In this document: positions 45,684-55,976 of the stretch, piece by piece
How positions within the stretch are numbered: the stretch's first letter is position 1
Layout: each line of letters begins with the position of its first letter
Origin: Aquimarina spinulae
GTDB taxonomy: Bacteria; Bacteroidota; Bacteroidia; Flavobacteriales; Flavobacteriaceae
Length of the DNA stretch: 64,000 nt
Direction of reading: 5' to 3'
Assembly (NCBI RefSeq): GCF_943373825.1
Contig: NZ_CALSBP010000002.1
Coordinates: forward strand, 2,593,501 to 2,657,500
Notes under the pieces: generated by a model
What the model was told of the DNA's origin: nothing
Databases searched by the model: none
The model's input: only the letters and a program-made list of their open reading frames with translations
Translations under genes and position numbers: made by a program

Positions 45684-48600
45684 ATGAAAAACCTTTTTCT
45701 TTTTAAAGTGTCTATACAAATTATTTTTCTTTTTTTCTGTATTCAATTATTTGCTCAGGTGCCTTTTTCACCAGTACCAAATAGTACAATGACAATAAAT
45801 GGAGAATTAAAAACAATAGGGAATTCTATTGTAGGGCTTAATGAAACGATAGACGGCACTGCATATACACCAAATGACAATTACAACGGAATTTTATCAA
45901 ATAATCAAAAAACATTTGGTTATATTGATGTTGATAATGATCAGAGTACTTTTAGCTCTAGTAGTGCAGTTTTTACCAGTAGCGGGCCTTGTGCAAAAGT
46001 TGCTTATGCCGGTTTGTATTGGGCAGCGTCTTATTTTGTAGATAGAAATGCAATCGATAGTGATAAGATACAATATTCAGGTTTACCTTTTCCGGATAAT
46101 AGACCTGATTTTAGAACATTAAAATTTAAACCTCCGGGGGTTACAGATTATCTTGACATCCCATCATCTGATACACAAGTAATTTTTGATGGGTATCGTA
46201 ATACACCTACAAACCCCGAGAACAATGCATTAATAGATATTCCATACGTATGTTATGCAGATGTAACCGATATTGTAAAAGGGTTATCTACACCCAATGG
46301 CACGTATACAGTGGCCAATATGAGAGCTTCGACTGGTTTTTCTGGATATAATACCAATGGCATATCAGGAGGGTGGGTTTTGGTGATAGTATATGAAGAT
46401 AATTCATTATCCAAAAAATATATAAGTACAAGACAAGGGTTTATAAATAATCAGCCTTGTAATCCTAACGATCCAGAATGTTTAAAGAGCTTTACTTATA
46501 GTGGTTTACAAACTCCTTCGGCACCATTACCTGTACGTGCACGATATGCTGTTGCAGCACTAGAAGGAGATAAGCCGTTTGCCGGAGATGTATTCCAAAT
46601 ACAGACTCCAGGTTTGTCAAGACAAAACATATTTACTGCTCCTGCTAACCACAATAATAATTTTTTTGATAGTTCAATATCTGTAGACGGAAGTTATGTA
46701 ACTAGTAGAGTTCCAGCTTCGCAAAATACTTTAGGATTTGATGTTGATATTTTTGATATCCCTAACCCTGGAAATACATTAATAGGCAATGATCAGACTT
46801 CTGCTACATTTTATACTTCTTCTTCAGGAGATGCATATAGTATATTTTTTAGTTCTTTTCAGGTAGAAATTATAGAACTAGAATTTTTGGTAACCGAACG
46901 TGTTTTAGATGCAAACGGTATTGATATCACAGGTGAATCTGTAAACTTTGCAGACAAGTTATTTTATGAACTAACCATAGAAAACCAGAGTAATGAAGAT
47001 ATCACCAGTGTTAGTATTAGGGATATTTTACCTACCAATGTAGACTATATACCGGGAAGTATTTCCGTTAGTAATCCAGGAATAAGTGTTGTTCCTGATA
47101 CAAACAATAGAGAGCTTAACATTACTATTGATGACGCTCTTTTAGTTCGCAATGGTGGAGCCCATACAGTTCGTTTTGGTGTACAAGTTGCAGCTATATG
47201 TGCAGATTTAAGAGATGCATGTTCTAATGAAATTGACAATACTGTAACGTATACATATACAGGAGCAGATTCGGGAGTTACCAATACGGGTGAAAGTATT
47301 TCAGATCGGGATTCTTGCGGATTTGATATTGCTAGTCCGGTTAATGTTTTGATTACGGAGGATGAGTGTTTTACAAACACAGAAATTACTGTGATGGTAG
47401 TGAAACCTATAACGTGTTCGGAAGGTAATGATGGTGAACTTCAATTAACAGTTAATAATGCAGGACCAACACTTAACTTTAATTATGAAGTAGTACAGGT
47501 ACCTACAAACAATGTTATTACAGAAGGTGTTTCTAGTAATAGCTCTGTAGTGATTTCTGACCTTTCTGCAGGAACTTATTACATGAAGGTTGCGTATATA
47601 AATTCAAGTTGTGAATACATTACCCCACAAGTTATAATAGAAGAAGTAACTCCAATTACAGTTGATCTTATTGTAACACAACCCACAAGTCAACAGGATT
47701 TTGGTGAAATTACTGTTACTGCATTAGGAGGGGTACCACCTTACACCTATTCTATAAATAATACTTTACCAGTGTTCACTAATATTTTCACAGATTTGTC
47801 TCCAGGTAGTTATTCTATTACCGTAGGAGACAGTCATGGTTGTATGTTTGAAGATTTGGTTTTTGTTGAACCAGCACCAGAAGAACTTTCTGTAGTATTG
47901 AATATGGAAAACACTCATATTTTATGTTTTTCTGAAGCCACAGGAGAAATTAGTTCTGAGGTTTCTGGTGGTTCGGGAAATTATATATATACCTTAACAG
48001 GAACTAATTTCTTAGGTTCTTCTGTCACTATTGGCCCTAAGGAAGATGGGGTCTTCAGCAATTTATTGGCAGGAAGTTATTTATATAAGGTCGAAAGTGC
48101 TGGGGCTACCCCTGTACATATTCCATTTACTGTTTTTCAACCATCTAGATTGGTTACTGATTCGTTTGTAAACTCAATACAGTGCAATGGAAATCAGAAT
48201 GGAACAATCAAAGTGATTGCTACTGGGGGAACTCTACCATATTTCTTTTCTTTATATACCAGTAACGGAGAGGCAAAGTATATTTTTATAGAGGATATGG
48301 GAGAACATACTTTTGAAAACCTTTCTGCCGGTACCTATAGAGTAGAAGTAGAAGACACGAATGGTTGCCCTGTTTCTATTAATGACATTATTATTACAGA
48401 ACCAAACGCTTTAGCAATGGATATAATAACAAAACCGTTAACAGCAAATAGTGATGCAGAAATAACGGTTACAGCTTTTGGAGGAACAACTCCATATACA
48501 TACGAGTTAATAGAAGCTAGCACATCTGTAGTGGTTATACCAACACAAACAAATAGTACATTTACATTAAATACAACAGGAAGTTATATTGTAAAAGTTC

Positions 48601-49223
48601 AGGATACGAATGGTTGTCAATTATTACAAGAAGTAACTATTGATACAGTAGATGAAGTACCTCTTTTAGAATATGCAGATGAAATTCTTTTTTGTGCAAT
48701 TACAGGGCAAAGTTATCCGGTTATTTCTATACAAGATCAAGATGGAGTGACGCTAGAAGTTTCATTTATTGAAACAGCATCTATTGTGTGGCAAAAACTA
48801 GATGATATTTCTTGTAGCATAACATTAGAGGATGATTGCCCGACGACAGATTCAAGTTGTAGTTCTAATTGGTTTGATATCGATACAGGAGCAAAATCGA
48901 ATATTAAAGAAGAAGGAGAGTATCGTATTGTGATCACATTTGCCAATAGGGCGACAAACAATACCGAAATCTACTATTTTAAAGCAGAAAAAAACTTACC
49001 AGATGCTGTGGAGGGTTTTGTAATGTATCCTAATCCTTCAGAGGATATGGTAAATGTAAATACTGATATCAAAAATATAAAAGTTTTTGATATCATGGGT
49101 AAGCTTGTTTTAGAAACTACTCAGAATCCATATAGTATTTATGACCTTCGCAATGGTATATACTTTGCAAAGATTAAAACGAATGATAATAAAGAAGTTA
49201 TCATTAGAGTGATCAAAAAATAA
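45684..49223 (+). CDS. adhesin paralogue with type A T9SS sorting domain
   Basis: A 1179-residue exported protein. The signal peptide (to about residue 25, LFAQ) is followed by the same N-terminal domain as the giant adhesin (VPFSPVPNSTMTINGELKT). A DUF11-like domain follows (about 395-535; NVDYIPGSI), then five or so SprB-like repeats (about 555-985), the CPTTDSSC module (about 1002-1102) and a short type A sorting domain (MYPNPSEDMVNVNTDIKNI, to the end VIRVIKK). It is thus a shortened paralogue carrying a different sorting signal. Type A domains are usually cut and the protein is attached to A-LPS or released. It has its own upstream space and a terminator. Confidence 0.87.
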   Translation: MKNLFLFKVSIQIIFLFFCIQLFAQVPFSPVPNSTMTINGELKTIGNSIVGLNETIDGTAYTPNDNYNGILSNNQKTFGYIDVDNDQSTFSSSSAVFTSSGPCAKVAYAGLYWAASYFVDRNAIDSDKIQYSGLPFPDNRPDFRTLKFKPPGVTDYLDIPSSDTQVIFDGYRNTPTNPENNALIDIPYVCYADVTDIVKGLSTPNGTYTVANMRASTGFSGYNTNGISGGWVLVIVYEDNSLSKKYISTRQGFINNQPCNPNDPECLKSFTYSGLQTPSAPLPVRARYAVAALEGDKPFAGDVFQIQTPGLSRQNIFTAPANHNNNFFDSSISVDGSYVTSRVPASQNTLGFDVDIFDIPNPGNTLIGNDQTSATFYTSSSGDAYSIFFSSFQVEIIELEFLVTERVLDANGIDITGESVNFADKLFYELTIENQSNEDITSVSIRDILPTNVDYIPGSISVSNPGISVVPDTNNRELNITIDDALLVRNGGAHTVRFGVQVAAICADLRDACSNEIDNTVTYTYTGADSGVTNTGESISDRDSCGFDIASPVNVLITEDECFTNTEITVMVVKPITCSEGNDGELQLTVNNAGPTLNFNYEVVQVPTNNVITEGVSSNSSVVISDLSAGTYYMKVAYINSSCEYITPQVIIEEVTPITVDLIVTQPTSQQDFGEITVTALGGVPPYTYSINNTLPVFTNIFTDLSPGSYSITVGDSHGCMFEDLVFVEPAPEELSVVLNMENTHILCFSEATGEISSEVSGGSGNYIYTLTGTNFLGSSVTIGPKEDGVFSNLLAGSYLYKVESAGATPVHIPFTVFQPSRLVTDSFVNSIQCNGNQNGTIKVIATGGTLPYFFSLYTSNGEAKYIFIEDMGEHTFENLSAGTYRVEVEDTNGCPVSINDIIITEPNALAMDIITKPLTANSDAEITVTAFGGTTPYTYELIEASTSVVVIPTQTNSTFTLNTTGSYIVKVQDTNGCQLLQEVTIDTVDEVPLLEYADEILFCAITGQSYPVISIQDQDGVTLEVSFIETASIVWQKLDDISCSITLEDDCPTTDSSCSSNWFDIDTGAKSNIKEEGEYRIVITFANRATNNTEIYYFKAEKNLPDAVEGFVMYPNPSEDMVNVNTDIKNIKVFDIMGKLVLETTQNPYSIYDLRNGIYFAKIKTNDNKEVIIRVIKK

Positions 49224-49240
49224 ATTTAATAGTGTTAAAG

Positions 49241-49279
49241 ATAAGAAGAGCACCAAATAGATGCTCTTCTTATTTTTTT
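49241..49279 (+). terminator. terminator after the adhesin paralogue
   Basis: A 12-bp hairpin ATAAGAAGAGCA / TGCTCTTCTTAT, followed by TTTTTTTA. Confidence 0.85.
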
Positions 49280-49289
49280 ATAGTTTTTC

Positions 49290-49688
49290 TTATAAAGAAA
49301 CTACATATAACCCAAAGATGGCCACTACAAAGTAACAGGTGATTGTTAAGGCCCCTTGATAGTCTTTTGCTACTCTTTGTCCAAAAAGCAACATTAAAAG
49401 CGTTATACAGGCTAAAAACATAGCCAAAATGGCATAGCATGTAATATCATCTGTAATAAGATAATAAATACCAATAACGCAACATACAGCCGTAATCATT
49501 TCAATGATTAAAACAATTGTTAAAAGAAGAGGAACCATATTCCCCATAAAAGTAGAAGCAAAATGTTCTTTTAGCCAACCAAGGTTTCCTTTCCAATCGA
49601 TTATTTTATCGATCCCTGATTGCAAAAAAGTAATGAGAAGAAATAGTAAGATGGTTATTGAAACAATATTATTTATAAAATTATCCAT
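49290..49688 (-). CDS. DoxX-like membrane protein
   Basis: A 132-residue protein with four hydrophobic segments (about residues 8-25, 52-72, 82-102 and 112-131). The segment after helix 1, FLQSGIDKIIDWKGNLGWLKEHFA, is characteristic of DoxX-type proteins in Bacteroidota. Members are linked to redox or stress responses in other bacteria, but the role here is unknown. It is convergent with the adhesin gene at 45684 and separated from holB by about 100 bases. Confidence 0.78.
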   Translation of the reverse strand: MDNFINNIVSITILLFLLITFLQSGIDKIIDWKGNLGWLKEHFASTFMGNMVPLLLTIVLIIEMITAVCCVIGIYYLITDDITCYAILAMFLACITLLMLLFGQRVAKDYQGALTITCYFVVAIFGLYVVSL

Positions 49689-49791
49689 GTGAGATTAGTT
49701 TAGAGTATCAAATATAGAATAAGATTTGGGACTAAAAAAAGTTGGTTTTTAATTTACTATCCTTAAGTATTAACAGGTAGCAAACTATGTG

Positions 49792-50946
49792 TTATGAACT
49801 TTTTTTATGTAATAATCGAGTAAGCTTTATCGAGAGATCGGTAAGGATTATTTTTGCATTACCATTTCGTTCTATATGATAAGCAGCATCCTGAAGTTCG
49901 TTACAGATATCCATAATATTGGCACCGTGTATAAAAGGAGCAAAGTTTTTTAATTTAAAACCATTTGTATTTGGTTCTAGAAAGACCAAATCTTCTGCAC
50001 CATAATTAAGTAACATTGCTTGTCTGAAAAAATCCAGGCAATATTTTAGAAACTTTTTTTGTGTTTCTCTTCCTGTACCTGCAATAGATTCGCTCCAGGT
50101 GATTAGGTCATTTACAGCAGACTTATTCCCTTTGGCTTTAAATGCTGTACGTACCCATTGTATAAACCAATCTTCAAATTGATCATCACCACCATCATGG
50201 TGTAGCAGGTGTAAAGCTTTACTATAATCACCATTAGCCTGATGTGCTATTTTTAAAGCATCGCTATCAGAAAGATTCTCTTTTTTCTGAAGCGCTTCTT
50301 TTATTACCTGTTCTCCCAAAGGAGGAAAATGTAATACCTGGCATCTGGATCTAATGGTTTGTATAAGCTGCTCCTCATCTTCTGTGATAAGTATAAATAT
50401 GGTTTTCTCAGGAGGCTCTTCAATTAATTTAAGAAGCTTATTAGAAGCGGCAATATTCATTTTATCCGCCATCCAGATCAACATTATTTTATACCCTCCT
50501 TCATAGCTTTTTAGTGAAAGCTTTTTAACGATTTCAAGAGCTTCATCTACTCCTATTTGACCTTGTTTTTTTTCAATTCCAAGAGAAAGATACCAGTCAA
50601 AAATACTTCCATAAGGATTTTCATTTACAAAATGCCTCCACTCCTCTGCAAATTGATCAGATGTGGGATGTTTTTTTACCTTATCGTTTACAGCAACAGG
50701 ATATACAAAATGCAAATCAGGATGCGCCAGATGATCAAATTTTACATTACATGACTCAAGGCCATTTGTATTTTCCCCATTTTGATTTTGGCACAAAACG
50801 TATTGTGCATAGGCAATAGCCATAGGTAAAGTCCCACTACCATTTGGGCCAACAAAAAGCTGCGCATGAGGTATTCTTTGACGATCAGCACTGGTGGTCA
50901 AATAGCTTTTGATATGTTTTAAACCTAATATTTCTGAGAAAAGCAT
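49792..50946 (-). CDS. holB: DNA polymerase III subunit delta'
   Basis: Clamp-loader delta' subunit, 384 residues from ATG at 50946 (MLFSEILGLKHIKSYL). The AAA+ region shows HAQLFVGPNGSGTLPMA where the Walker A lysine is missing, as expected for the non-ATPase delta' subunit. A DLHFVYPV segment and the TRSRCQ-like IRSRCQVLHFPPL motif (about residues 205-217) confirm the family. The cysteine-rich zinc knuckle seen in E. coli is only partly kept. The C-terminal helical part is family-typical. Confidence 0.92.
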   Translation of the reverse strand: MLFSEILGLKHIKSYLTTSADRQRIPHAQLFVGPNGSGTLPMAIAYAQYVLCQNQNGENTNGLESCNVKFDHLAHPDLHFVYPVAVNDKVKKHPTSDQFAEEWRHFVNENPYGSIFDWYLSLGIEKKQGQIGVDEALEIVKKLSLKSYEGGYKIMLIWMADKMNIAASNKLLKLIEEPPEKTIFILITEDEEQLIQTIRSRCQVLHFPPLGEQVIKEALQKKENLSDSDALKIAHQANGDYSKALHLLHHDGGDDQFEDWFIQWVRTAFKAKGNKSAVNDLITWSESIAGTGRETQKKFLKYCLDFFRQAMLLNYGAEDLVFLEPNTNGFKLKNFAPFIHGANIMDICNELQDAAYHIERNGNAKIILTDLSIKLTRLLHKKSS

Positions 50947-51184
50947 GGGCAAATATAAGAGATACCTAAAAAAGAAAGCAGATCTATAAGATATAAAACC
51001 TCATAAAAATTGAAGAATCCATAAATTACCAATACAGTAATTAAAACATGTGGTATTTATTTAACCTCAGGATGTGCACTCATAACAAGTATTACTTATT
51101 ATCTGTCTCTAGAAAATCCTTTCTATAAATACCAGAGCTAAACACAAAATAAATTAGTGTTGACCTTCACAGAAAATTAGGAAG

Positions 51185-51361
51185 TTATAACCCTTTTAGA
51201 TAAACTCCCAGTAGCAGAAGTACATATCCTGCTAGTACAAGCCAATTACTATTTGCTGCCAGAACAGGGTGAATATGTGAACCTAGAAGGCCTAAAAGAA
51301 CAAGTACAATACTTATGATTACTGTAATTTTTTTTGGTGTGCGTGCAGATAAATTACTCAT
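51185..51361 (-). CDS. small two-pass membrane protein, 58 aa
   Basis: A minus-strand 58-codon frame from ATG at 51361 to TAA at 51185: a short polar, basic N-terminus (MSNLSARTPKK), a hydrophobic helix (about 12-28), a short loop with HIHPVLAANSNW, and a second hydrophobic helix (about 41-55) ending KGL. Small two-helix proteins of this type are common in flavobacteria. The clean hydrophobic pattern supports a real gene. The function is unknown. Confidence 0.6.
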   Translation of the reverse strand: MSNLSARTPKKITVIISIVLVLLGLLGSHIHPVLAANSNWLVLAGYVLLLLGVYLKGL

Positions 51362-51737
51362 AATTAGATAGTTGTTTAGTTTTTTTGTAAATACAATATA
51401 TAAATAATATTTTTAAATGAAATCCTATTTGCATGTTTTACCAATACAAAGAGGGTGTTAATAGCTTCGAAGACTTGTCTTATTCTAAGGTATCTAAATG
51501 GGTAAGTATGAAAATAGGATGGAATAGTCGATTTTATAATAAACATCAAAATCGCAACTTTTTTGGTTTGATAGTAATACGATTATTTAACTATGATTCT
51601 TTTATTGAAAAAAGGGTTTTTATAAAAATTTGATAAAAGTGAAAAATTACCTTTGATTTCGGGTAATTTTTCTGTCAGATTTTGATGTTTTTAATGAAAT
51701 AGAATTATTTTCGTTTGCGAAAAACCAATTCAGTATC
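51362..51737. other. intergenic space before pgk
   Basis: AT-rich. A 66-codon plus-strand frame (51433-51633) lacks any recognisable pattern and is not called. The only clear structure is the hairpin at 51642-51671. Confidence 0.5.
51642..51671. terminator. orphan terminator-like hairpin upstream of pgk
   Basis: AAAAATTACC / GGTAATTTTT with a 10-base loop and A/T flanks. No called gene ends immediately before it on either strand. It might end an unrecognised short transcript or sit in the pgk leader. Confidence 0.45.
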
Positions 51738-52928
51738 ATGAAGACAATTGACGATTTTAATTTTGAAAATAAAAAAGCATTAATTCGAGTAGATTTTAAT
51801 GTTCCTTTAAATGAAAATTTTGAAGTAACAGATGACACTAGGATTCAGGCTGCAAAACCTACGATAATTAAGGTTTTAGAAGATGGAGGAAGTGCGATCT
51901 TGATGTCTCATTTAGGTAGACCAAAAGGAGTTCAGGATGAATTTTCATTAAGACATATCGTAGAAAAAGTTGCAGATACTCTTGGAGTTCAGGTAAAATA
52001 TGTAGCTAACTGTGTTGGTCAGGAGGCAGAAGATGCTGTTGCAGCGTTAAACTCTGGTGAAGTTTTATTATTAGAAAACCTAAGATTTCACCCTAATGAA
52101 ACAAGTGGAGACGCTGTTTTTGCTGAGCAATTATCAAAATTGGGAGATATCTATATAAATGATGCATTTGGTACAGCTCACAGAGCACATGCTTCTACTA
52201 CTATTATAGCACAATTTTTTCCTGAGCGAAAATGTTTTGGTAGCTTATTAGCAAAAGAAATAGAAAGTATTGATAAAGTATTAAGAAGTGGAGAGAAGCC
52301 AGTGACTGCTGTTTTGGGAGGATCAAAAGTATCTTCAAAAATTACGATAATCGAGAATATTCTGGATAAAATAGATCACTTGATTATTGGGGGAGGAATG
52401 ACCTATACTTTTATTAAAGCTCTCGGAGGCCAAATAGGGGATTCTATTTGTGAAGATGATAAACAAGAGCTGGCATTAGAGATTTTAAGAAAAGCTAAAG
52501 AAAAAGGAGTAGAAATTCACCTTCCTGTTGATGTATTGGGAGCAGATGCATTTGATAATAATGCAAACACTAAGGTTGTTGCTGTTAATACAATTCCTGA
52601 TGGTTGGCAAGGACTTGATGTCGGGCCCGAAACAATGAAAGCTTTTCATGACGTAATTTTGAAATCGAAGACCATATTATGGAATGGGCCACTAGGTGTT
52701 TTTGAGATGGAAAATTTTGCTAAAGGAACAATAGCATTAGGACACTCTATAGCAGAAGCTACAGCAAGTGGAGCATTCTCTCTTGTAGGAGGAGGAGATT
52801 CTGTAGCAGCAGTAAAACAATTTGGTTTTGGCACTAAAGTAAGTTATGTTTCTACAGGAGGAGGAGCTATGCTAGAAAGCTTAGAAGGTAAAACATTACC
52901 AGGAATAGCAGCAATAGAAAATGAATAG
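51738..52928 (+). CDS. pgk: phosphoglycerate kinase
   Basis: Glycolytic enzyme that transfers phosphate from 1,3-bisphosphoglycerate to ADP. The 396-residue length is normal. The N-domain substrate motif RVDFNVPLN (about residues 18-26), the SHLGRPKG basic patch (about 59-66), the hinge region and the C-domain nucleotide loop [10 protein letters not shown] (about 353-362) are all intact. The end [14 protein letters not shown] is typical. A hairpin terminator follows 44 bases downstream. Confidence 0.97.
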   Translation: MKTIDDFNFENKKALIRVDFNVPLNENFEVTDDTRIQAAKPTIIKVLEDGGSAILMSHLGRPKGVQDEFSLRHIVEKVADTLGVQVKYVANCVGQEAEDAVAALNSGEVLLLENLRFHPNETSGDAVFAEQLSKLGDIYINDAFGTAHRAHASTTIIAQFFPERKCFGSLLAKEIESIDKVLRSGEKPVTAVLGGSKVSSKITIIENILDKIDHLIIGGGMTYTFIKALGGQIGDSICEDDKQELALEILRKAKEKGVEIHLPVDVLGADAFDNNANTKVVAVNTIPDGWQGLDVGPETMKAFHDVILKSKTILWNGPLGVFEMENFAKGTIALGHSIAEATASGAFSLVGGGDSVAAVKQFGFGTKVSYVSTGGGAMLESLEGKTLPGIAAIENE

Positions 52929-52972
52929 CACCTAATTTTGTAGGAAAACACTTAATTTTTATAAAAATTATG

Positions 52973-53000
52973 AAAAAACGGTTGTTTTAACCGTTTTTTT
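52973..53000 (+). terminator. terminator after pgk
   Basis: Stem AAAAAACGGTT / AACCGTTTTTT with a 5-base loop and a T run. Confidence 0.9.
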
Positions 53001-53136
53001 AATGTTTTTAACGCCTTGATTTTTTGCAGTTTAGAAAAAAAAGTCCGATTTTCGCTGCTGTATTGTTGATAACATGTTAAAAACAACACAAGTAGCCCCA
53101 AATTTCCGTTGAACTAAAAGCAAATGCATTTGTAAA

Positions 53137-54765
53137 ATGAATAACTATTGCACATTCTTTCTTTCTTTTTTATTAGTTTCGGTTTCATTGGTGGGACAAG
53201 AAACATCATCAGAAGAACAATCAAATCCTAAAAATACCAAGGAGATTGTACTTAATAAAACTCAGGACATAAAACAAAATACGGTTCGGGTAGTAGATAC
53301 AACTCAAGTAATCAAAACTACTGGCGAACTACAAACAACTACGTTAACATCGACGAGTGCAAAAGACAGTGTAATTTATGTCGCAAATGACCATCCCAAG
53401 ATGGCACAGCTAGATTCTATATGGAAGCAAGAATTATATAACTCTAACCTTTTTGATACTATTTACAAATCAGTTACCGAACTGAAATATGAACCCGTAG
53501 AATATGTCGATCTTCCTACCGATACGTTAAAAGCAAGATTGGCAGAACTTAATGCACGTACACCTTTTAATGTAGAGTACAATCCTTCATTAGAGAGTGT
53601 GATCAAGAGGTATTTAAAAAACAGACACGAACATTTGGAGCGCTTAATGGCACTAAGCGAATTTTATTTTCCGCTTTTTGAGCAGGAGCTAGACAATCAA
53701 AACATTCCTTTAGAAATAAAATATCTTGCTATTGTAGAATCTGCTTTAAAACCTAGAGCAAAATCCAGAGTTGGAGCTACAGGATTATGGCAATTTATGT
53801 TTGGTACGGGTAAAATGTTTGGTTTAGAGGTAAGTTCATATGTAGATGAGCGTATGGATCCCATAATGTCTACCAAAGCTGCTTGTAAGTATCTTTCTAA
53901 TTTATATAAAGTATTTGGAGATTGGGATCTTGCTTTGGCTTCGTATAATTCGGGTCCTGGTAACGTGACCAAGGCTATTCGTCGTAGTGGCGGATATACA
54001 AACTATTGGAATATCAGGCATAATCTTCCTAGAGAAACTGCTGGATACTTACCCGCTTTTTTAGCAACAATGTATATTTTTGAATATGCAGACAAACATG
54101 GGTTTAAACCCAGAAAACCTGAGTTTGCATATTTTGAAACTGATACCATACGAGTTAAGCAAATGATCACATTAGATCAGGTTTCAGAATATATCAATAT
54201 TGATATCGAAGAATTACAATTTCTAAATCCTTCCTATAAACTAGATATCATTCCATATATCGAAGATGAAGATTATGTATTGCGATTACCATTGGATAAA
54301 ATTGGTTCTTTTGTTACTAATGAAGATCAAATCTATACATTGGCAAAGGCAGAATTTGATAAGCGCGAAAAACCATTACCTAAATATCGTGAGGCAAATG
54401 ATCGGATTCGATATCGAGTACGTAGCGGTGATTATTTAGGAAGAATTGCGAGACGCTATGGCGTTAGAGTAAGTCAAATAAAAAAATGGAATGGTTTACG
54501 AAGTAATAATCTTAGAATTGGTCAACGTCTTACCATTTATCCTCGTAGACCAGTAGTAGATAAACCCAGAAAAACCACAACAAAAAAAACCTTAACTAGG
54601 GTTGCAGCTAATAGCTCAGAGGTGTATACTGTTAAGACAGGAGACACTTTATGGAGTATTTCACAGAAATTTAAAGGAGTATCTGTCGAAAATCTTAAAA
54701 ATTGGAACGATATTAGTGGTAGTGGTATAAAACCAGGTATGACACTGAAACTTTCAAAATCATAA
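53137..54765 (+). CDS. LysM-containing lytic transglycosylase (MltD-like)
   Basis: A 542-residue exported murein enzyme that cleaves glycan strands to 1,6-anhydro ends. The signal peptide covers about residues 1-21. A serine/threonine-rich linker leads to the SLT catalytic domain (about 185-320) with catalytic Glu201 in VESALKP, followed by GATGLWQFM and the ALASYNSGPGNV motif. Two LysM peptidoglycan-binding domains follow (about 427-470 and 496-542). This is the MltD layout. It lies 21 bases upstream of the DUF4837 gene and probably shares its transcript. A palindromic stretch around TAACATGTTA lies in its upstream region. Confidence 0.93.
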   Translation: MNNYCTFFLSFLLVSVSLVGQETSSEEQSNPKNTKEIVLNKTQDIKQNTVRVVDTTQVIKTTGELQTTTLTSTSAKDSVIYVANDHPKMAQLDSIWKQELYNSNLFDTIYKSVTELKYEPVEYVDLPTDTLKARLAELNARTPFNVEYNPSLESVIKRYLKNRHEHLERLMALSEFYFPLFEQELDNQNIPLEIKYLAIVESALKPRAKSRVGATGLWQFMFGTGKMFGLEVSSYVDERMDPIMSTKAACKYLSNLYKVFGDWDLALASYNSGPGNVTKAIRRSGGYTNYWNIRHNLPRETAGYLPAFLATMYIFEYADKHGFKPRKPEFAYFETDTIRVKQMITLDQVSEYINIDIEELQFLNPSYKLDIIPYIEDEDYVLRLPLDKIGSFVTNEDQIYTLAKAEFDKREKPLPKYREANDRIRYRVRSGDYLGRIARRYGVRVSQIKKWNGLRSNNLRIGQRLTIYPRRPVVDKPRKTTTKKTLTRVAANSSEVYTVKTGDTLWSISQKFKGVSVENLKNWNDISGSGIKPGMTLKLSKS

Positions 54766-54785
54766 CCGCTAATATTATCTACCTT

Positions 54786-55784
54786 ATGAGAAAATTATCC
54801 CTCGCAATTATTTGCCTGCTTTGTATTGTTAGTTGTACAGAAGAGGTTAAAAAAGAAAAAAGCCAGAAGAGTCAGGAGTCTATGGCACACTCTAATGGAA
54901 GAATAAATCATCTTTCTGTGGTTGTAGATAATGAACTATGGAACAGTAATGTTGGTGATACTATAAGAAAATATTTTGGAGCCGAAGTGCCGGGTCTACC
55001 TCAAGAAGAACCATTATTTACATTGCGACAGGTACCAATGGAAGCCTTTACCGGACTTACAAAACAGAGCCGTATTTTTCTGTGGATCAAAAAAGAAGAT
55101 GGAGGAGAAAATAAATATGGATTATTAAAAAATAAATTTTCTAATCCTCAAATCGGTGCTGTAATTTCTGGAGCTACAGATGATGACATTACTACTTTGA
55201 TTCGAGAGAAGCATGAAATGATCGTTTCAAAATATAAATCTTTAGAAACCAAAGAGAAACAAGCTATTATTAAAAAATCTTTAGAGAGGATTCCACAGCT
55301 ACAAGAAAAATTAGGAATCACTTTAAATATTCCTTCGGCATATCGTATTGCTACTGAAGAAGACAAGTTTTTTTGGATACGTAAAAATGTTAAACATGGT
55401 AGTATGAATCTTATGATCTATGAATTACCATTAGGAACGGTAACCAAAGATTCTAATACAGTTTCTAGTATCATAAAAATGAGAGATTCTATAGGAACAG
55501 TAAAAATTCCTACTCCAGAAGTTGGTCATTTTATTACAGAAGAGGCGTATGCACCTTACCTTTACGAAATTGAGTTAGATAATAGGTTTACTTTCGAGAC
55601 CAAAGGAACCTGGGAGATCAAAGATCGTTTTATGGCAGGCCCATTTGTTAATTATGCTATAGAAGACATTGCTAATAATAGACTAATGGTATTAGAAGGT
55701 TTTGTATTTGCTCCTTCGGTTAGTAAAAGAGATAACATGTTTGAGCTCGAAGCTATTATAAAGTCTATAAAGTTTGATAAATAA
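54786..55784 (+). CDS. DUF4837 family lipoprotein
   Basis: A 332-residue lipoprotein (signal MRKLSLAIICLLCIVSC, cysteine 17). The mature start, with RINHLSVVVDNELWNSNVGD, and the recurring two-lobed pattern, including ALDI-like strands and LPQEEPLFTLRQVP, match the DUF4837 family found in Bacteroidota beside cell-wall enzymes. The function is unknown. Close linkage to the MltD-like transglycosylase suggests an envelope role. Confidence 0.85.
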   Translation: MRKLSLAIICLLCIVSCTEEVKKEKSQKSQESMAHSNGRINHLSVVVDNELWNSNVGDTIRKYFGAEVPGLPQEEPLFTLRQVPMEAFTGLTKQSRIFLWIKKEDGGENKYGLLKNKFSNPQIGAVISGATDDDITTLIREKHEMIVSKYKSLETKEKQAIIKKSLERIPQLQEKLGITLNIPSAYRIATEEDKFFWIRKNVKHGSMNLMIYELPLGTVTKDSNTVSSIIKMRDSIGTVKIPTPEVGHFITEEAYAPYLYEIELDNRFTFETKGTWEIKDRFMAGPFVNYAIEDIANNRLMVLEGFVFAPSVSKRDNMFELEAIIKSIKFDK

Positions 55785-55976
55785 GACAACTATCTCATTT
55801 TCTTATCTGATATGTAGTAGTAAAATTATAGCTTCAATACATACATATTTAGGTATCACATAGAGATATGTATACGAAAATTAATTTTTTAAAAAAATTG
55901 TAGAAAACTTTCTCCTCAGTATAAAATAATCTTTCATTTTTGGCATTATATTTAGCGATTCCAAAAACTTGATTTT

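Noticed and set aside
51433..51633. 66-codon plus-strand frame upstream of pgk
   Set aside because: No recognisable pattern, no signal or membrane segment, and atypical composition; left uncalled despite a hairpin just downstream.
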